From assembly GCA_008012315.1 (NCBI GenBank), contig SSEL01000023.1, positions 62,001 to 126,000 on the forward strand: a stretch of DNA of 64,000 bases. The letters run 5' to 3'. The translations under genes were made by a program, and so were the position numbers. The notes under the pieces were generated by a model. That model did not search any database. It saw only the letters and a list, made by a program, of their open reading frames with translations, and was not told the DNA's origin. Below, one piece after another: positions 1 through 9,597 of the stretch. The stretch's first letter is position 1. Each line of letters starts with the position of its first letter. Source of the DNA: Rhodospirillaceae bacterium. GTDB lineage: Bacteria > Pseudomonadota > Alphaproteobacteria > Dongiales > Dongiaceae.

Positions 1-207
1 ACGCTGGAACAGACCGGCAAGGCCAAGGCCTCGCCGGTCGTCCTGGTGGGGAAGGATTACTGGAGCCGGGTGATCAATTGCGATGTGATGCTGGAATACG
101 GCGTCATCTCGCCGGCGGATACCAATCTATTCGAGATCGTCGATACCGCCGAGGAAGCTTGGGAGTCGCTGCAGCGGCGCGGCCTGCAGGTCCCGGCAGC
201 ACTCTAG
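1..207 (+). CDS. LOG-family protein, C-terminal part (5' end outside window)
   Basis: Frame 1 is open from the window edge to TAG at 205-207 (68 codons). The peptide contains PVVLVGKDYW followed by ISPADTNLFEIVDTAEEAW, which matches the C-terminal end of the LOG / TIGR00730 family (cytokinin riboside 5'-monophosphate phosphoribohydrolase, once annotated as lysine decarboxylase). Family members hydrolyse nucleoside 5'-monophosphates to free base and ribose 5-phosphate in the cytosol. The nucleotide-binding PGGxGTxxE motif would lie upstream of the window and cannot be seen. The assignment rests on the C-terminal strand-helix signature only. Confidence 0.72.
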   Translation, partial: TLEQTGKAKASPVVLVGKDYWSRVINCDVMLEYGVISPADTNLFEIVDTAEEAWESLQRRGLQVPAAL

Positions 208-222
208 CCCCAACTTACTTGA

Positions 223-696
223 TCACCCGTGGTTGCGATTCCGGTCGGTCGTTCCGACCGGATCGTTGCTATTGGCAACCGGCACATTCATCTGCGCCAG
301 ATGCTGTCGAATAGCGATATCCAGCGGACGCCGATAGATCGGTAGCAGATGTTCGCACAGCTCACCTTTCGTAATGAGATCGCGGGCACAATCCTGTGCT
401 TCGACCAGTCGAATGAGCCGGTAGATAGCCATGCCGAGGGTGCCGAGGATGGCGGCGCCGAGAATTATGGGAAAATCATGCGGTCGGCCGAAGAACGCTA
501 CACCGAGACCGGCCGCCAGGATGACCGACCAGAGAATGAGTTCCGACAGAGCCAATCGAAGATAAAGGGCGAGCCAGACGGCGGGCGGAGGTAGTCGGAT
601 GGATTTCTCAGCCAAGCGAACGGCTTGGGCATAACGATCGGGGCCGGCAAGCTCGATCAGGCTGCGTTCCTGCGCCGCACGATCCGGATGCGACAT
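223..696 (-). CDS. small two-helix membrane protein, unknown function
   Basis: A 157-residue protein with a good ribosome site (GGAGC, 8 nt before the ATG). Two hydrophobic segments sit at about residues 46-70 (LALSELILWSVILAAGLGVAFFG) and 76-95, separated by a short loop, with a soluble N-terminus containing ERSLIELAGPDRYAQAVRLAEKS and a C-terminal tail of about 60 residues. No domain is recognised. It is convergent with the LOG-family gene (16 bp apart) and lies about 110 bp downstream of rimO on the same strand, so it could be co-transcribed with rimO or have its own promoter. Function unknown; a real gene is supported by normal codon use and the ribosome site. Confidence 0.6.
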   Translation of the reverse strand: MSHPDRAAQERSLIELAGPDRYAQAVRLAEKSIRLPPPAVWLALYLRLALSELILWSVILAAGLGVAFFGRPHDFPIILGAAILGTLGMAIYRLIRLVEAQDCARDLITKGELCEHLLPIYRRPLDIAIRQHLAQMNVPVANSNDPVGTTDRNRNHG

Positions 697-804
697 GATG
701 GAAGCTCCAGTATGGCCGGCTTCGATTGCCGGCAGGTCATGATTGAGCGAACCACCTTCAAAGAGGCGGTGAAATGCTCCAGCTACTAATACTAGTTGGG
801 GCGC

Positions 805-2205
805 CTATTGCTCCGCCGCAAGGCTGCCCCAGAGATCGTAATCTTCCGCGGCCTCGACTGTGACGCGCACCACATCGCCGGGCTGCAGGGCGGCACCTTC
901 ATCGCCGTTGATGAAGACGTTGCCGTCGATTTCCGGGGCGTCGGCGGAGGACCGGCCGATCGCGCCATCCTCGTCGACCTCGTCGATCAAGACGTCAACC
1001 ACCGTGCCGACCTTGCGTTCCATCTTGGCTTCGCTGATCTGGCGCTGGGTTTCCATGAAGCGGTCCCAGCGGTCCTGCTTCTCATCCTCATCGACGTGGT
1101 CTTCGAGGTTGTTGGCGGTCGCACCGTCGACATTCTCGTATTTGAAACAGCCGGCGCGATCGATCTGCGCCTCATCCAGCCAATCGAGCAGGAAATTGAA
1201 ATCGTCCTCGGTCTCGCCGGGAAAGCCGACGATGAAGGTCGAGCGGATGGTGAGATCGGGAACCGCCTCGCGCCACTTGCGCAGCCGCTCCAACACCTTT
1301 TCCTGATTGGCCGGACGGCGCATAGCCTTCAGGACCTGCGGGCTGGCATGCTGGAACGGAATATCGAGATAAGGCAGCACCTTGCCCTCCGCCATCAGCG
1401 GCATGATCTCATCGACATGCGGATAGGGATAGACGTAATGCAGCCGCGTCCAGATGCCAAGTTCGCTCATGGCATCGCAGAGCTCGGTCATGCGCGCCTT
1501 GACCTTGCGGCCGCGCCAGGTGCTTTCGGCATGCTTGAGGTCAAGGCCATAGGCGCTGGTATCCTGCGAGATCACCAGCAACTCCTTCACCCCGGCCTTG
1601 GCGAGATTCTCCGCCTCGATCAGTACCTCGCGGGCAGAGCGGCTGGCGAGATCGCCACGCAGACTGGGAATGATGCAGAAGGTACAACGATGGTTGCAGC
1701 CTTCGGAAATCTTGAGATAGGCGTAATGACGTGGCGTCAGCTTGAGCCCGGCCGGCGGCACCAGATCCATGAAGGGATCGTGCTTCGGCGGCACCGCGCT
1801 ATTGACCGCCTCGACGACGGATTCATATTGCTGCGGTCCGGTGACCGACAGCACGCTGGGATGCACCGAGCGGATCGAGTCCTCATTGCCGCCCATGCAG
1901 CCGGTGACGATGACACGGCCGTTTTCGGCAATCGCCTCGCCGATCGCATCGAGCGATTCCTGTTTCGCGCTGTTCAGGAAGCCGCAGGTATTGACGATGA
2001 CGACATCGGCGCCGTCATAGGAGTCGGTGATCTCATAGCCTTGCGCCTTGAGGCGGCTCAGGATGCGTTCGGAATCCACCAGCGCTTTGGGGCAGCCGAG
2101 GCTGACGATGCCGACGCGCGGATCGCGACCTTTCGGCACGCGCTTAGTGGGCTGGCGATTGGCGGCCGTCTTGCGCACAGGCGCATGGCTGGCGGTTTTG
2201 GTCAT
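805..2205 (-). CDS. rimO: ribosomal protein S12 methylthiotransferase RimO
   Basis: RimO adds a methylthio group to the conserved aspartate of ribosomal protein S12, using two [4Fe-4S] clusters and S-adenosylmethionine. All three regions are visible: the N-terminal UPF0004 domain with cysteines in SLGCPK, NTCGFL and GCMG; the radical-SAM triad in [11 protein letters not shown] (CxxxCxxC); and a C-terminal TRAM domain ending in DYDLWG. The ATG at 2205 (MTKTASHAP, 466 aa) is preferred over an in-frame TTG at 2250. Both leave a short basic extension before the first conserved strand ([10 protein letters not shown]). The MiaB paralogue is excluded by the SLGCPK and C-terminal DLWG signatures, which are typical of RimO. 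It stands alone between a minus-strand flavoenzyme and the small membrane protein. Confidence 0.95.
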   Translation of the reverse strand: MTKTASHAPVRKTAANRQPTKRVPKGRDPRVGIVSLGCPKALVDSERILSRLKAQGYEITDSYDGADVVIVNTCGFLNSAKQESLDAIGEAIAENGRVIVTGCMGGNEDSIRSVHPSVLSVTGPQQYESVVEAVNSAVPPKHDPFMDLVPPAGLKLTPRHYAYLKISEGCNHRCTFCIIPSLRGDLASRSAREVLIEAENLAKAGVKELLVISQDTSAYGLDLKHAESTWRGRKVKARMTELCDAMSELGIWTRLHYVYPYPHVDEIMPLMAEGKVLPYLDIPFQHASPQVLKAMRRPANQEKVLERLRKWREAVPDLTIRSTFIVGFPGETEDDFNFLLDWLDEAQIDRAGCFKYENVDGATANNLEDHVDEDEKQDRWDRFMETQRQISEAKMERKVGTVVDVLIDEVDEDGAIGRSSADAPEIDGNVFINGDEGAALQPGDVVRVTVEAAEDYDLWGSLAAEQ

Positions 2206-2437
2206 CACATTTTTCCGATCTGGTAGCGGCCTGCCGGGGCTGATCAGCAAACCCGGCCATCGCGGCGAAGGAGGTAACCGGATTTGCCTGTTAAAGCAAG
2301 TGCAGCGGAGGCCGCAGCCCGATCATATGAGCTGGCTATGAAAGGCGAAAGCCGCGGTTTTTCAATCCGTTAAGCGGAAGTCGTGCAGCCGGTCCGGGGC
2401 AGATACGCGCCACCGGTATGGTTCAAGTCCATCGGGT

Positions 2438-4423
2438 TCATACGGCCAATCCCAGCCGGCGGCCCTCCAGGATCGCCGCCGGGGCGTGGCGGGGCGCCAG
2501 GCTGTCGCCGATGACCTGATGCGCGATGCCGGCGGCCCGCAAGGCTTCGGCAAGCTCGGTATTGGCTTCGTTCGCCAAGGCGAGGACCAGGCTGTCGGCG
2601 GGGATCCGCTCCGCTTCGTTATCGAGAATGCTGGTGACGGTGGCGCCGTCGCCATGCCATTCACTGACCACCGATTCGGTCTTGAAGACGACGCCCATCT
2701 TCTTCAGACGGCTGCGCAGCGGCCAATCGGCCGAGGTGCGCTGGATCTCCTGGCCGATATAGGCGGCCGGCGTGACCATCACGACATCATGGCCCTTTTC
2801 CGCCAGATGCCAGGCGGTGCCGCAGCCGCGCCAATTGCTGCCCTCATCGATGATGACCACCCGTTTACCGAGCTTGGCTTCCCGCCGCATGACATCTTCC
2901 GCCGACCAGACATTGCCGCGCTCGATGCCGGGCATCTGCGGGACCATCGGTATCGCCCGCTGAAAGCCGGTGGCGGTGGGCAGCGAGCCGGTCGCGACGA
3001 TGACCGCATCGGCGGCGAGCTCACGGATCTCATCGGCTTCCATCAGGGTGTTGTAGCGGATCTGGACCTGATGCTGCTGCAATTGCCGCTCATACCAGTC
3101 GATCAAGTCGAGGATCTGCTGGCGTCTCGGCTGCATGCCGGCGAGACGGAACTGGCCGCCGAGCTTATCGGTCGCTTCCGCCAGGGTGACCGAATGGCCG
3201 CGCTCGGCGGCGACGCGGGCAGCTTCCAACCCGGCCGGCCCGCCACCGATGACCAGCACCTTCTTCGGCTGTTCGGCCGGCTTGAAGGTGTCGCCGTCCC
3301 ATTGATATTCGCGGCCCGATGACGGATTGACCAGGCAGGAGATCCAGTAATCGCGCGAGCGGCGGCCCCAGCACATCTGGTTGCAGGAGATGCAGGGGCG
3401 GATATCGTCGGCGCGGTCGTCCTTGGTCTTGTTCGCCCAATGGGGATCGGCAATCTGGCCGCGCACGATGCTCACCATATCGGCCTGGCCGGAAGAGACG
3501 ATATAGGCGGCGTTGTCCGGGGTGCGGATATGGCTTTCCGCCTGCACCTTCACATGCCTCACCACGCTTCGGATCTTCTCGGCATATTGCGCGCCGAGCT
3601 TGTCCTCATAAAGGAAGGTCGGGATGATCCGCGGGAAATCGTAATAGCCGCCGGTGCCGCAGCTTATGTAATCATAGAGGCCGCGCTCGTCATGCCAGGC
3701 AGCAACCTCCTGGTGCATCTCGATCGACATGATATCCGGCTGGCTGTCATCGACGCTGATCGCCATGCCGATGATGAAATCCTCGCCCACGGCCTTGCGC
3801 ATGCGGGTCAGCAGGGTCTGGGTGAAGCGCATGCGGTTCTCGAAGCTGCCGCCATATTTGTCGTTGCGGCGGTTGCTATAGGGCGACCAGAACTGCTCGA
3901 TCAAGGCATTATAGGCGGCCATCATTTCGATGCCGTCGAAACCGGATGCCTTGGCGCGCAAGGCCTGGGCGACGAAGCAATCGATGGTGGTCTCGATTTC
4001 CGCCTCGGTCATGGCGTGGCTGACATCGGAATCATGCATCGAGGGCAGGCCGGACGGCGACCAGGCGGCCTCGAAGGAATTGTCCCAGTCGCCATGGGCG
4101 CCGACATGGAACATCTGGCCGATGATGACCGTGCCGTATTCATGCACCGTATCCGTGATCTTGCGGAAATTTGGGATGACGGCGTCGTCGCCGGCGCGGA
4201 ATTGCCGCCCCGTCAGCACGGCGGTCTGGTGCACCGGCACCGGCTCGACCACGATCATGCCGGCACCGCCCCGGGCGCGTTCGCGGTAATAGCCGAGATG
4301 CCGCTCCGAGGGCAGGCCATCGATGCTCATATTCGCCGTATGGGCGCCGAAGGTGATGCGATTCTTCAGGGTCTTGTGGCGAATGGTCAGCGGCTGGAAC
4401 AGTTTTGCATGATCGGCCTTCAT
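2438..4423 (-). CDS. TMADH/2,4-dienoyl-CoA-reductase-like FMN, [4Fe-4S], FAD oxidoreductase
   Basis: A 661-residue member of the old-yellow-enzyme family with the full trimethylamine dehydrogenase layout. Residues 1-360 form an FMN TIM barrel, followed by an iron-sulfur loop CISCNQMCWGRRSRDYWISC (CxxCxxxCx11C) and an FAD/NAD domain starting at VLVIGGGPAGLEAARVAAERG. The barrel segment FWSPYSNRRNDKYGG resembles the TMADH active-site loop more than that of dienoyl-CoA reductase. The family demethylates amines or reduces enoyl compounds; the exact substrate cannot be read from sequence. It is transcribed divergently from the cyclodeaminase/DgcA-like operon, and two more relatives occur in this window, so a role in N-methyl amine or betaine catabolism is inferred. 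AAGGAG lies 12 nt before the ATG. Confidence 0.82.
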   Translation of the reverse strand: MKADHAKLFQPLTIRHKTLKNRITFGAHTANMSIDGLPSERHLGYYRERARGGAGMIVVEPVPVHQTAVLTGRQFRAGDDAVIPNFRKITDTVHEYGTVIIGQMFHVGAHGDWDNSFEAAWSPSGLPSMHDSDVSHAMTEAEIETTIDCFVAQALRAKASGFDGIEMMAAYNALIEQFWSPYSNRRNDKYGGSFENRMRFTQTLLTRMRKAVGEDFIIGMAISVDDSQPDIMSIEMHQEVAAWHDERGLYDYISCGTGGYYDFPRIIPTFLYEDKLGAQYAEKIRSVVRHVKVQAESHIRTPDNAAYIVSSGQADMVSIVRGQIADPHWANKTKDDRADDIRPCISCNQMCWGRRSRDYWISCLVNPSSGREYQWDGDTFKPAEQPKKVLVIGGGPAGLEAARVAAERGHSVTLAEATDKLGGQFRLAGMQPRRQQILDLIDWYERQLQQHQVQIRYNTLMEADEIRELAADAVIVATGSLPTATGFQRAIPMVPQMPGIERGNVWSAEDVMRREAKLGKRVVIIDEGSNWRGCGTAWHLAEKGHDVVMVTPAAYIGQEIQRTSADWPLRSRLKKMGVVFKTESVVSEWHGDGATVTSILDNEAERIPADSLVLALANEANTELAEALRAAGIAHQVIGDSLAPRHAPAAILEGRRLGLAV

Positions 4424-4621
4424 GATGTCCCTGACTCCTTTTGGTTGCGGCTCTCGCCTGCCGCGTCAGTTGAGATCGATGATGAGCAATTCGACGAGGT
4501 GGGTCAACGACACATGACGACAGTCTCTTGCTCCGCCCGGCCATTGAGGGCACGATGCGCGAAACCGCGGCATGGAAAAGCCAGCGCGTGCGAAACCTGG
4601 CTGTGGGAGGATTGAAGGACC
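4424..4621. promoter_or_regulatory. divergent intergenic region
   Basis: These 198 bp separate the start codons of the divergent flavoenzyme (minus) and cyclodeaminase-like gene (plus), so they must hold both promoters and probably a shared operator. Ribosome sites are visible at each edge (AAGGAG for the minus gene, GGGAGG/AAGGA for the plus gene). No convincing -35/-10 pair or palindrome stands out, and no regulator gene is adjacent. Confidence 0.4.
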
Positions 4622-5575
4622 ATGCTGACTATCGATGCGGCGACCCTGCACGATCTGGCCGATTATCCCGGCCTGGTGACAGCCTTGCGGGACATGAACC
4701 GCCTGGGGGTCGATCAGGTCGAGCGTTTCTACCTCGGGCAGCCGCGACCGGATGGCGGCAGCAATGACTGGCTGCTGCTGCCCGCCTGGTGGCATGACCG
4801 GGTGTTCGGCGTGAAACTGGTCAGCGTCTTCCCCGGCAACCAGGCCAAGGGTCTGGAAACGATATTGGGCAGCTATATGCTGTTCGACGGCACAACCGGT
4901 GCGCCGCTGGCTTATCTCGACGGTGCCGCCTTGACCCTGCGGAAGACGGCGGCGAATTCTGCTTTGGCCGCCGATCTTCTGGCGCGGCCCGATGCCGAGA
5001 CACTGACGGTCCTGGGTGCCGGTGCGCTGGCGCCTTATCTCGCCGTCGCCCATGCCGCTATACGGCCGATAAGGCGTATTTTCTGGTGGAACCGCAATCC
5101 CGCCAAGGCGGAAGAGGTGGCGGCGCAATGCCATCTGCCGGGTGTCGAGATCATCGTCGCGGAAGATCCGGAGGCGGCGGTGCGGGCGGCTGATATCGTC
5201 ACCTGCGCCACGCGCGCCACCAAGCCGATCGTGCAAGGCGGTTGGCTGAAAGCCGGCAGCCATCTCGATCTGGTCGGCGGCTATCTGCCGGAGATGCGTG
5301 AGGCCGATGATGCGGCGGTTGCGCGGGCGGATCGGCATTATGTCGATGCTCGTCTGACCACCCTGACCGTTGCCGGCGATATCTGCCAGCCGCTGGCTTC
5401 CGGTCTGCTGCAGGAAGCGGCGATCATCGATCTCGGCCAGGTGGCGCGCGGCGAGAAGCCGGCGCGGGTCTCGGCCGATGAGGTCACCTGGTTCAAATCC
5501 GGCGGTGGCGGACATGAAGACCTGGCGGTCGCGGATTACATCATTCGCCGGGCGATGCAAACGAAACAAGCTTGA
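4622..5575 (+). CDS. ornithine cyclodeaminase / mu-crystallin family protein
   Basis: A 317-residue NAD(P)-dependent enzyme of the OCD/CRYM family. Visible signatures are the substrate-side lysine strand FGVKLVSVFPGN, the long helix ALTLRKTAANSALAADLL, a Rossmann start VLGAGALAPYLAVAHA, and the late VGGYLPEMREADDAAVARAD strand. Family members catalyse ornithine cyclodeamination to proline, reduction of delta1-pyrroline-2-carboxylate, or alanine/lysine dehydrogenation. With a DgcA-like demethylase-type flavoprotein immediately downstream (15 bp), a role in breakdown of proline-type or N-methylated amino acids is likely. Pyrroline-2-carboxylate (imine) reductase is my best guess, but the substrate is not proven. 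Start chosen at the ATG after AAGGACC. Confidence 0.85.
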   Translation: MLTIDAATLHDLADYPGLVTALRDMNRLGVDQVERFYLGQPRPDGGSNDWLLLPAWWHDRVFGVKLVSVFPGNQAKGLETILGSYMLFDGTTGAPLAYLDGAALTLRKTAANSALAADLLARPDAETLTVLGAGALAPYLAVAHAAIRPIRRIFWWNRNPAKAEEVAAQCHLPGVEIIVAEDPEAAVRAADIVTCATRATKPIVQGGWLKAGSHLDLVGGYLPEMREADDAAVARADRHYVDARLTTLTVAGDICQPLASGLLQEAAIIDLGQVARGEKPARVSADEVTWFKSGGGGHEDLAVADYIIRRAMQTKQA

Positions 5576-5590
5576 CGGGAGATGCGTGAG

Positions 5591-7627
5591 ATGGCCGATC
5601 CGTTGCTGCAACCGTTTCAGTTGAAGCATCTGCGGCTGAAGAACCGCGTCATGAGCACCAGCCACGAGCCGGCTTATTCGGAAGAGGGCAAGCCGAAGCT
5701 GAAATACCAGCTTTATCACGAAGAGAAAGCGAAAGGCGGCCTTGCCCTGACGATGATCGGCGGCTCATCAGTCGTCGCGCCGGATTCGCCCCAGGCTTTC
5801 GGCAATCTAGATGTCAGCAATGACGAGATCATTCCTTATTTCCGCCAATTGGCCGCCCGCGTTCATCCTCATGATTGCGCCGTCATGTGCCAGATCACCC
5901 ATCTAGGCCGGCGTACCAATTGGAACAAGGAGCATTGGCTGCCGATCATCTCCGCCTCGGCGGTGCGCGAACCGACCCATCGCGCCTTTCCGAAAGAGAT
6001 GGAGCTGTTCGATATCAAGCGCGTGGTGAAATCCTATGGTGCGGCAGCGCGCCGCTGCCGGGAAGGAGATCTCGACGGGATCGAGATCGAAGCCTATGGC
6101 CATCTCTTCGATTCCTTCTGGTCGCCGCGCACCAATCTGCGTCATGACGATTATGGCGGCAGCCTGGAAAACCGCATGCGATTCGGCATGGAAGTGCTGG
6201 GCGAAATTCGTGAACAGGTCGGCAAGGATTACATCGTCGGCGTGCGCATGACGGTGGATGAGGATGTCAAAAACGGTATCAGCAAGACGGAAGGGCTGGA
6301 GATCGCGCGGCGTCTCGCCGAATCCGGCCTGGTCGATTTCATCAACGTGATCAAGGGCCGGATCGATACCGATGAAGCCTTGTCCCATGTCATTCCCAGC
6401 ATGGGCACGCCGGCCGGCCCGCATCTCGAGCTGGCGCATTCGGTCAAGGAGATCGTCAAGCTGCCGGTCTTCCAGGCGGCGCGCGTCGCGGAACTGGCGA
6501 CGGCGCGGCATGCCATCTCCGCCGGCCTGGTCGATATGATCGGCATGACCCGGGCGCATATGGCTGATCCTTATATCGTCAAGAAGCTGGAGGCCGGCGA
6601 AGAGGATCGCATCCGGCCTTGCGTGGGCGCCAGCCATTGCATCGACGGCATCTATCTCAGCGGTGCGGCCTATTGCATCCACAATCCGGCCACCGGCCGC
6701 GAAGAAACGATTCCGCAGCAATTGACGAAATCCACCGGCCCGAAAAAGAAAGTCGTGGTGGTCGGCGCCGGCCCGGCCGGTCTCGAAGCGGCCCGGGTCT
6801 GCGGCGAGCGTGGCCACGCGGTGGTGCTGTTCGAAGCGGGCGATCGGCCGGGTGGCCAAGTCAATCTCGCGGCGAAGATTCAACGGCGCAAGGAGATCAT
6901 CGGCATCACCGACTGGCTCTATGCCGAAGTGCAGCGTCTCGGCGTCGAGCTGCGGTTCGGTGTCTATGCCGAAAAGGCGGAGGTGCTGGCGGAACAGCCG
7001 GATGTCGTGATCGTCGCCACCGGCGGGATTCCTCATGTCGGCTATCTCGATGCCGGTGACGACCTCGTCACCACCTGCTGGGATGTGCTGTCCGGCCAGA
7101 CCAGCCTCGCGCCGGATGTGCTGTTCCACGACGATCACGGCGGCTATGAGGCGGCGACCTGTGCCGAATATGTCGCCAAATCCGGCTCGAAACTGGAAAT
7201 CCTGACGCCGGACCGGATGATCGGCCCGGATGTCGGCGGCATGAACTACCCGGCTTTTTATAAGGCGCTCTATGCGGCCGGCGCGGTGCTGACGCCCAAT
7301 GAGCGGATGACCGGTTTGCGGCGCGACGGCAACAAGCTGGTGGCGACGATCTATAACGAATACACCCATACTGAACGCGAGCGCGCAGCGGATCAGGTGA
7401 TCGCCACCAACGGAACTTTGCCGGTCGCAGATCTCTATTTCGATCTGCAACCGGAGTCGAGCAATGGCGGCGAGGTCGATATCGATGCGCTGATCGCCGG
7501 CAAGCCGCAGAACATCGTCAACAATCCGGCCGGCAGCTTCCAGCTTTTCCGTATCGGCGATGCCGTCGCCTGCCGCAGCATTCACGCGGCGATCTATGAC
7601 GCGATCAGGCTGTGCAAGGAGTTCTGA
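5591..7627 (+). CDS. DgcA / N-methylproline-demethylase-like FMN-FAD oxidoreductase
   Basis: A 678-residue old-yellow-enzyme/TMADH-type flavoprotein. It has an FMN barrel (MADPLLQPFQLKHLRLKNRV start, then EAYGHLFDSFWSPRTN and YGGSLENRMRF) and a C-terminal FAD/NAD domain (VVVVGAGPAGLEAARVCGERG). The EAYGHL..FWSP loop is characteristic of the dimethylglycine demethylase DgcA / N-methylproline demethylase branch. The cysteine loop reads CVGASHC-x11-C: compared with the canonical CxxCxxxCx11C one cysteine is alanine and one residue is missing. This may be normal for the branch. Start at 5591 is preferred to the ATG at 5582 because GGGAG is then correctly spaced. It is the second gene of the cyclodeaminase-macro operon. 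Confidence 0.83.
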   Translation: MADPLLQPFQLKHLRLKNRVMSTSHEPAYSEEGKPKLKYQLYHEEKAKGGLALTMIGGSSVVAPDSPQAFGNLDVSNDEIIPYFRQLAARVHPHDCAVMCQITHLGRRTNWNKEHWLPIISASAVREPTHRAFPKEMELFDIKRVVKSYGAAARRCREGDLDGIEIEAYGHLFDSFWSPRTNLRHDDYGGSLENRMRFGMEVLGEIREQVGKDYIVGVRMTVDEDVKNGISKTEGLEIARRLAESGLVDFINVIKGRIDTDEALSHVIPSMGTPAGPHLELAHSVKEIVKLPVFQAARVAELATARHAISAGLVDMIGMTRAHMADPYIVKKLEAGEEDRIRPCVGASHCIDGIYLSGAAYCIHNPATGREETIPQQLTKSTGPKKKVVVVGAGPAGLEAARVCGERGHAVVLFEAGDRPGGQVNLAAKIQRRKEIIGITDWLYAEVQRLGVELRFGVYAEKAEVLAEQPDVVIVATGGIPHVGYLDAGDDLVTTCWDVLSGQTSLAPDVLFHDDHGGYEAATCAEYVAKSGSKLEILTPDRMIGPDVGGMNYPAFYKALYAAGAVLTPNERMTGLRRDGNKLVATIYNEYTHTERERAADQVIATNGTLPVADLYFDLQPESSNGGEVDIDALIAGKPQNIVNNPAGSFQLFRIGDAVACRSIHAAIYDAIRLCKEF

Positions 7628-7651
7628 CTTCAGCCAAGTGAGAGGTGGGCG

Positions 7652-8182
7652 ATGACGGCGACAGACAAGATCAAGATCTCTCAGGGTGACATCACCAAGC
7701 TGAAGGTCGATGCCATCGTCAATGCCGCCAATGAAACGCTGCTGGGCGGTGGCGGCGTCGATGGCGCGATTCATCGCGCCGCGGGCCCGGAACTGCTGGA
7801 AGAATGCCGCAAGCTCGGCGGCTGTCCGACCGGGCAGGCGAAACTGACCAAAGGCTACAAACTGCCGGCCAAGTATGTCATCCATACCGTCGGCCCGATC
7901 TGGCATGGCGGCGGGCATGGAGAGGCCGATCTATTACGCAGTTGCTACGCTACCAGCTTTCGGCTCGCGGCGGATCATCATCTTCAAAGCATCGCCTTTC
8001 CAGCGATCAGTTGCGGGATCTATCGCTATCCGGTGGATCAGGCCGTGGCGATCGCCGTGGATGAAACGCTCGCCTGCCTGAACCGGCATGCGTCGATCGA
8101 GCAGGTGATCTTCGCCTGTTTCGGCGATGAGATCTATCAAACCTACCAGCGCGAACTCAGCGCCAGGCGCGGCAGCGTTTGA
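7652..8182 (+). CDS. macro-domain protein, YmdB-type O-acetyl-ADP-ribose deacetylase
   Basis: A 176-residue single-domain protein with the macro-domain hallmarks. These are the start strand [21 protein letters not shown], the glycine-rich loop [16 protein letters not shown], the [15 protein letters not shown] segment, and the distal loop AIGCGIYRYP-type sequence (here [14 protein letters not shown]). Such proteins hydrolyse O-acetyl-ADP-ribose or remove ADP-ribose from proteins; the [14 protein letters not shown] loop places it with the bacterial MacroD/YmdB group. GAGAGGTGGG precedes the ATG, and the gap from the demethylase-like gene is 24 bp, so it is probably co-transcribed. Its end overlaps the convergent kinase gene by 26 bp. 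Why a macrodomain enzyme belongs to a catabolic operon is unclear; NAD turnover is one possibility. Confidence 0.9.
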   Translation: MTATDKIKISQGDITKLKVDAIVNAANETLLGGGGVDGAIHRAAGPELLEECRKLGGCPTGQAKLTKGYKLPAKYVIHTVGPIWHGGGHGEADLLRSCYATSFRLAADHHLQSIAFPAISCGIYRYPVDQAVAIAVDETLACLNRHASIEQVIFACFGDEIYQTYQRELSARRGSV

Positions 8183-9590
8183 CCGCATCGCCGAAACGTT
8201 CATGCAATTCGACCGCGAGCGGCTGGTCCGGTTCAACCACGCGGCTTGCTGGTGGTGCCGGCGGAAGCGTTTCCTGGCTGGCCAGACCCGCACCAATCAT
8301 GGCCAGCTGCGCGGCGCCGAGGCCGGTCAGTTCGGCGGAGGATGGAATCATCAGGCGCCGATCGAGCGCTGCGGCAAGGAAGCGGCAGAAATAATCGTTC
8401 TGCACCACACCGCCATCGATCGACAGTTGATCACCGACCGGCGTCAAAGTCCACATGGCACGCATGACCTCGCTGGCGCGCAGCGCGATTCCTTCCAGCA
8501 CGGCCTGCATCAGATCCGCTTTGGTCGTATCGAGGCCGAGGCCGAGCCACATGCCGGCAGCGCTACGGTCCCAATAGGGGCAACCGAGGCCCGATAGTGC
8601 CGGGACAAAGACGATGCTGCGGACGATAGCCGCTTCCGCAGCGAAGCGATCGATCTCGGCATAATCGCTGAACAGGCCCAGGCCGCGCGCCCAGTTGATC
8701 GCCGATGCCGCATTATACACGCCGCCGTCCAGCGCATAGGCGCAGGGTTTGCCGGCGATCTGCCAGGCGACGGTCGGCAGCAGACCACTCGCAGCATCGC
8801 GCAACGGCCTGTCGCCGGCGATGGCCAGGCCGAAGGCGCCGGTGCCGAAGGTGATCTTGGCATCGCCGCGCTTGCGGCAACCATGACCGAAGAGTGCCGC
8901 CTGTTGATCGACGACATTGGCGGCCAGAGGCACGTCACCGATCTCGCCGAGTTCACCAGCGGTCGGTCCGATCTGCGGCAGGCAATCCATCGGCACGCCG
9001 AAGAGATCGCATAAGACGGGATCCCAGTTCAGCGTTTCGAGGTTCATCAGGCTGGTGCGCGATGCCGTTGTCACATCGGTGATGAAGCGGTCCCCCAGCC
9101 GGTCGAGAAAGAAGCTGTCGCTGGTGCCGAGCCGCAATCGTCCCTGGCGGCGAAGCTCCTGGGCTTCAGGAACGTTGTCCAGAAGCCATTTCAACTTGCT
9201 GGCGGAAAAATAGGGATCAAGCGGCAAGCCGGCCCGCTGCAGCGTTTCCGCTTCAGCACCGGTTGCCTTCAGCCGTTGGATCTCGTCTTCGGTGCGGGCG
9301 TCCTGCCAGACGATGGCGTTGTAGATCGGTTGCTTGGTCTTGCCGTCCCAGGCAATGACCGTTTCGCCTTGGTTGTCGAGGCCGATCGCGGCGGCGTCTT
9401 TTCCAAGCGCGAGGCAACGGGTGAGATGGTCGATCAGTTCATTGGGATCGTGTTCGACCCAACCGGAGCGGGGGAAGATCTGTCGATGTTCGAAGCCGCC
9501 GAGCGTCTCGAATGTGCCATCCGTGCCAAGACGGTGAACCTTGGTGCCGGTCGTGCCCTGGTCGATGGCGATGACGCATCTTTCCCCCAT
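8157..9590 (-). CDS. FGGY-family carbohydrate/glycerol kinase-like protein
   Basis: A 477-residue kinase with the FGGY fold. It has the N-terminal phosphate loop [14 protein letters not shown], a [10 protein letters not shown] segment, and the C-terminal signature [25 protein letters not shown]. Length and VWQDxRT match glycerol kinase, but several glycerol-kinase residues differ, so another polyol or a related metabolite is possible. The start at 9590 is chosen because TAGGAGATCA stands immediately before ATGGGGGAAAG and the upstream gene ends 7 bp away, with its TAG inside the ribosome site. It is the last gene of the riboswitch-led operon. Together with the GlpA-like dehydrogenase (12068-13447) it resembles the glpK-glpA arrangement of Firmicutes. 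Confidence 0.85.
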   Translation of the reverse strand: MGERCVIAIDQGTTGTKVHRLGTDGTFETLGGFEHRQIFPRSGWVEHDPNELIDHLTRCLALGKDAAAIGLDNQGETVIAWDGKTKQPIYNAIVWQDARTEDEIQRLKATGAEAETLQRAGLPLDPYFSASKLKWLLDNVPEAQELRRQGRLRLGTSDSFFLDRLGDRFITDVTTASRTSLMNLETLNWDPVLCDLFGVPMDCLPQIGPTAGELGEIGDVPLAANVVDQQAALFGHGCRKRGDAKITFGTGAFGLAIAGDRPLRDAASGLLPTVAWQIAGKPCAYALDGGVYNAASAINWARGLGLFSDYAEIDRFAAEAAIVRSIVFVPALSGLGCPYWDRSAAGMWLGLGLDTTKADLMQAVLEGIALRASEVMRAMWTLTPVGDQLSIDGGVVQNDYFCRFLAAALDRRLMIPSSAELTGLGAAQLAMIGAGLASQETLPPAPPASRVVEPDQPLAVELHERFGDAVKRCRAWR

Positions 9591-9597
9591 TGATCTC

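Noticed and set aside
796..2226. A 476-codon plus-strand frame opposite rimO, and similar long antisense frames opposite 2438-4423, 5591-7627, 42779-43900 and 60729-62399
   Set aside because: All lie opposite unmistakable genes, have His/Asp/Arg-rich shadow composition and no recognisable domains.
2400..2437. GGTTCAAGTCC, similar to a tRNA T-loop
   Set aside because: The flanking bases do not form a 5-bp T stem, and no acceptor, D-arm or anticodon stem can be folded around it.
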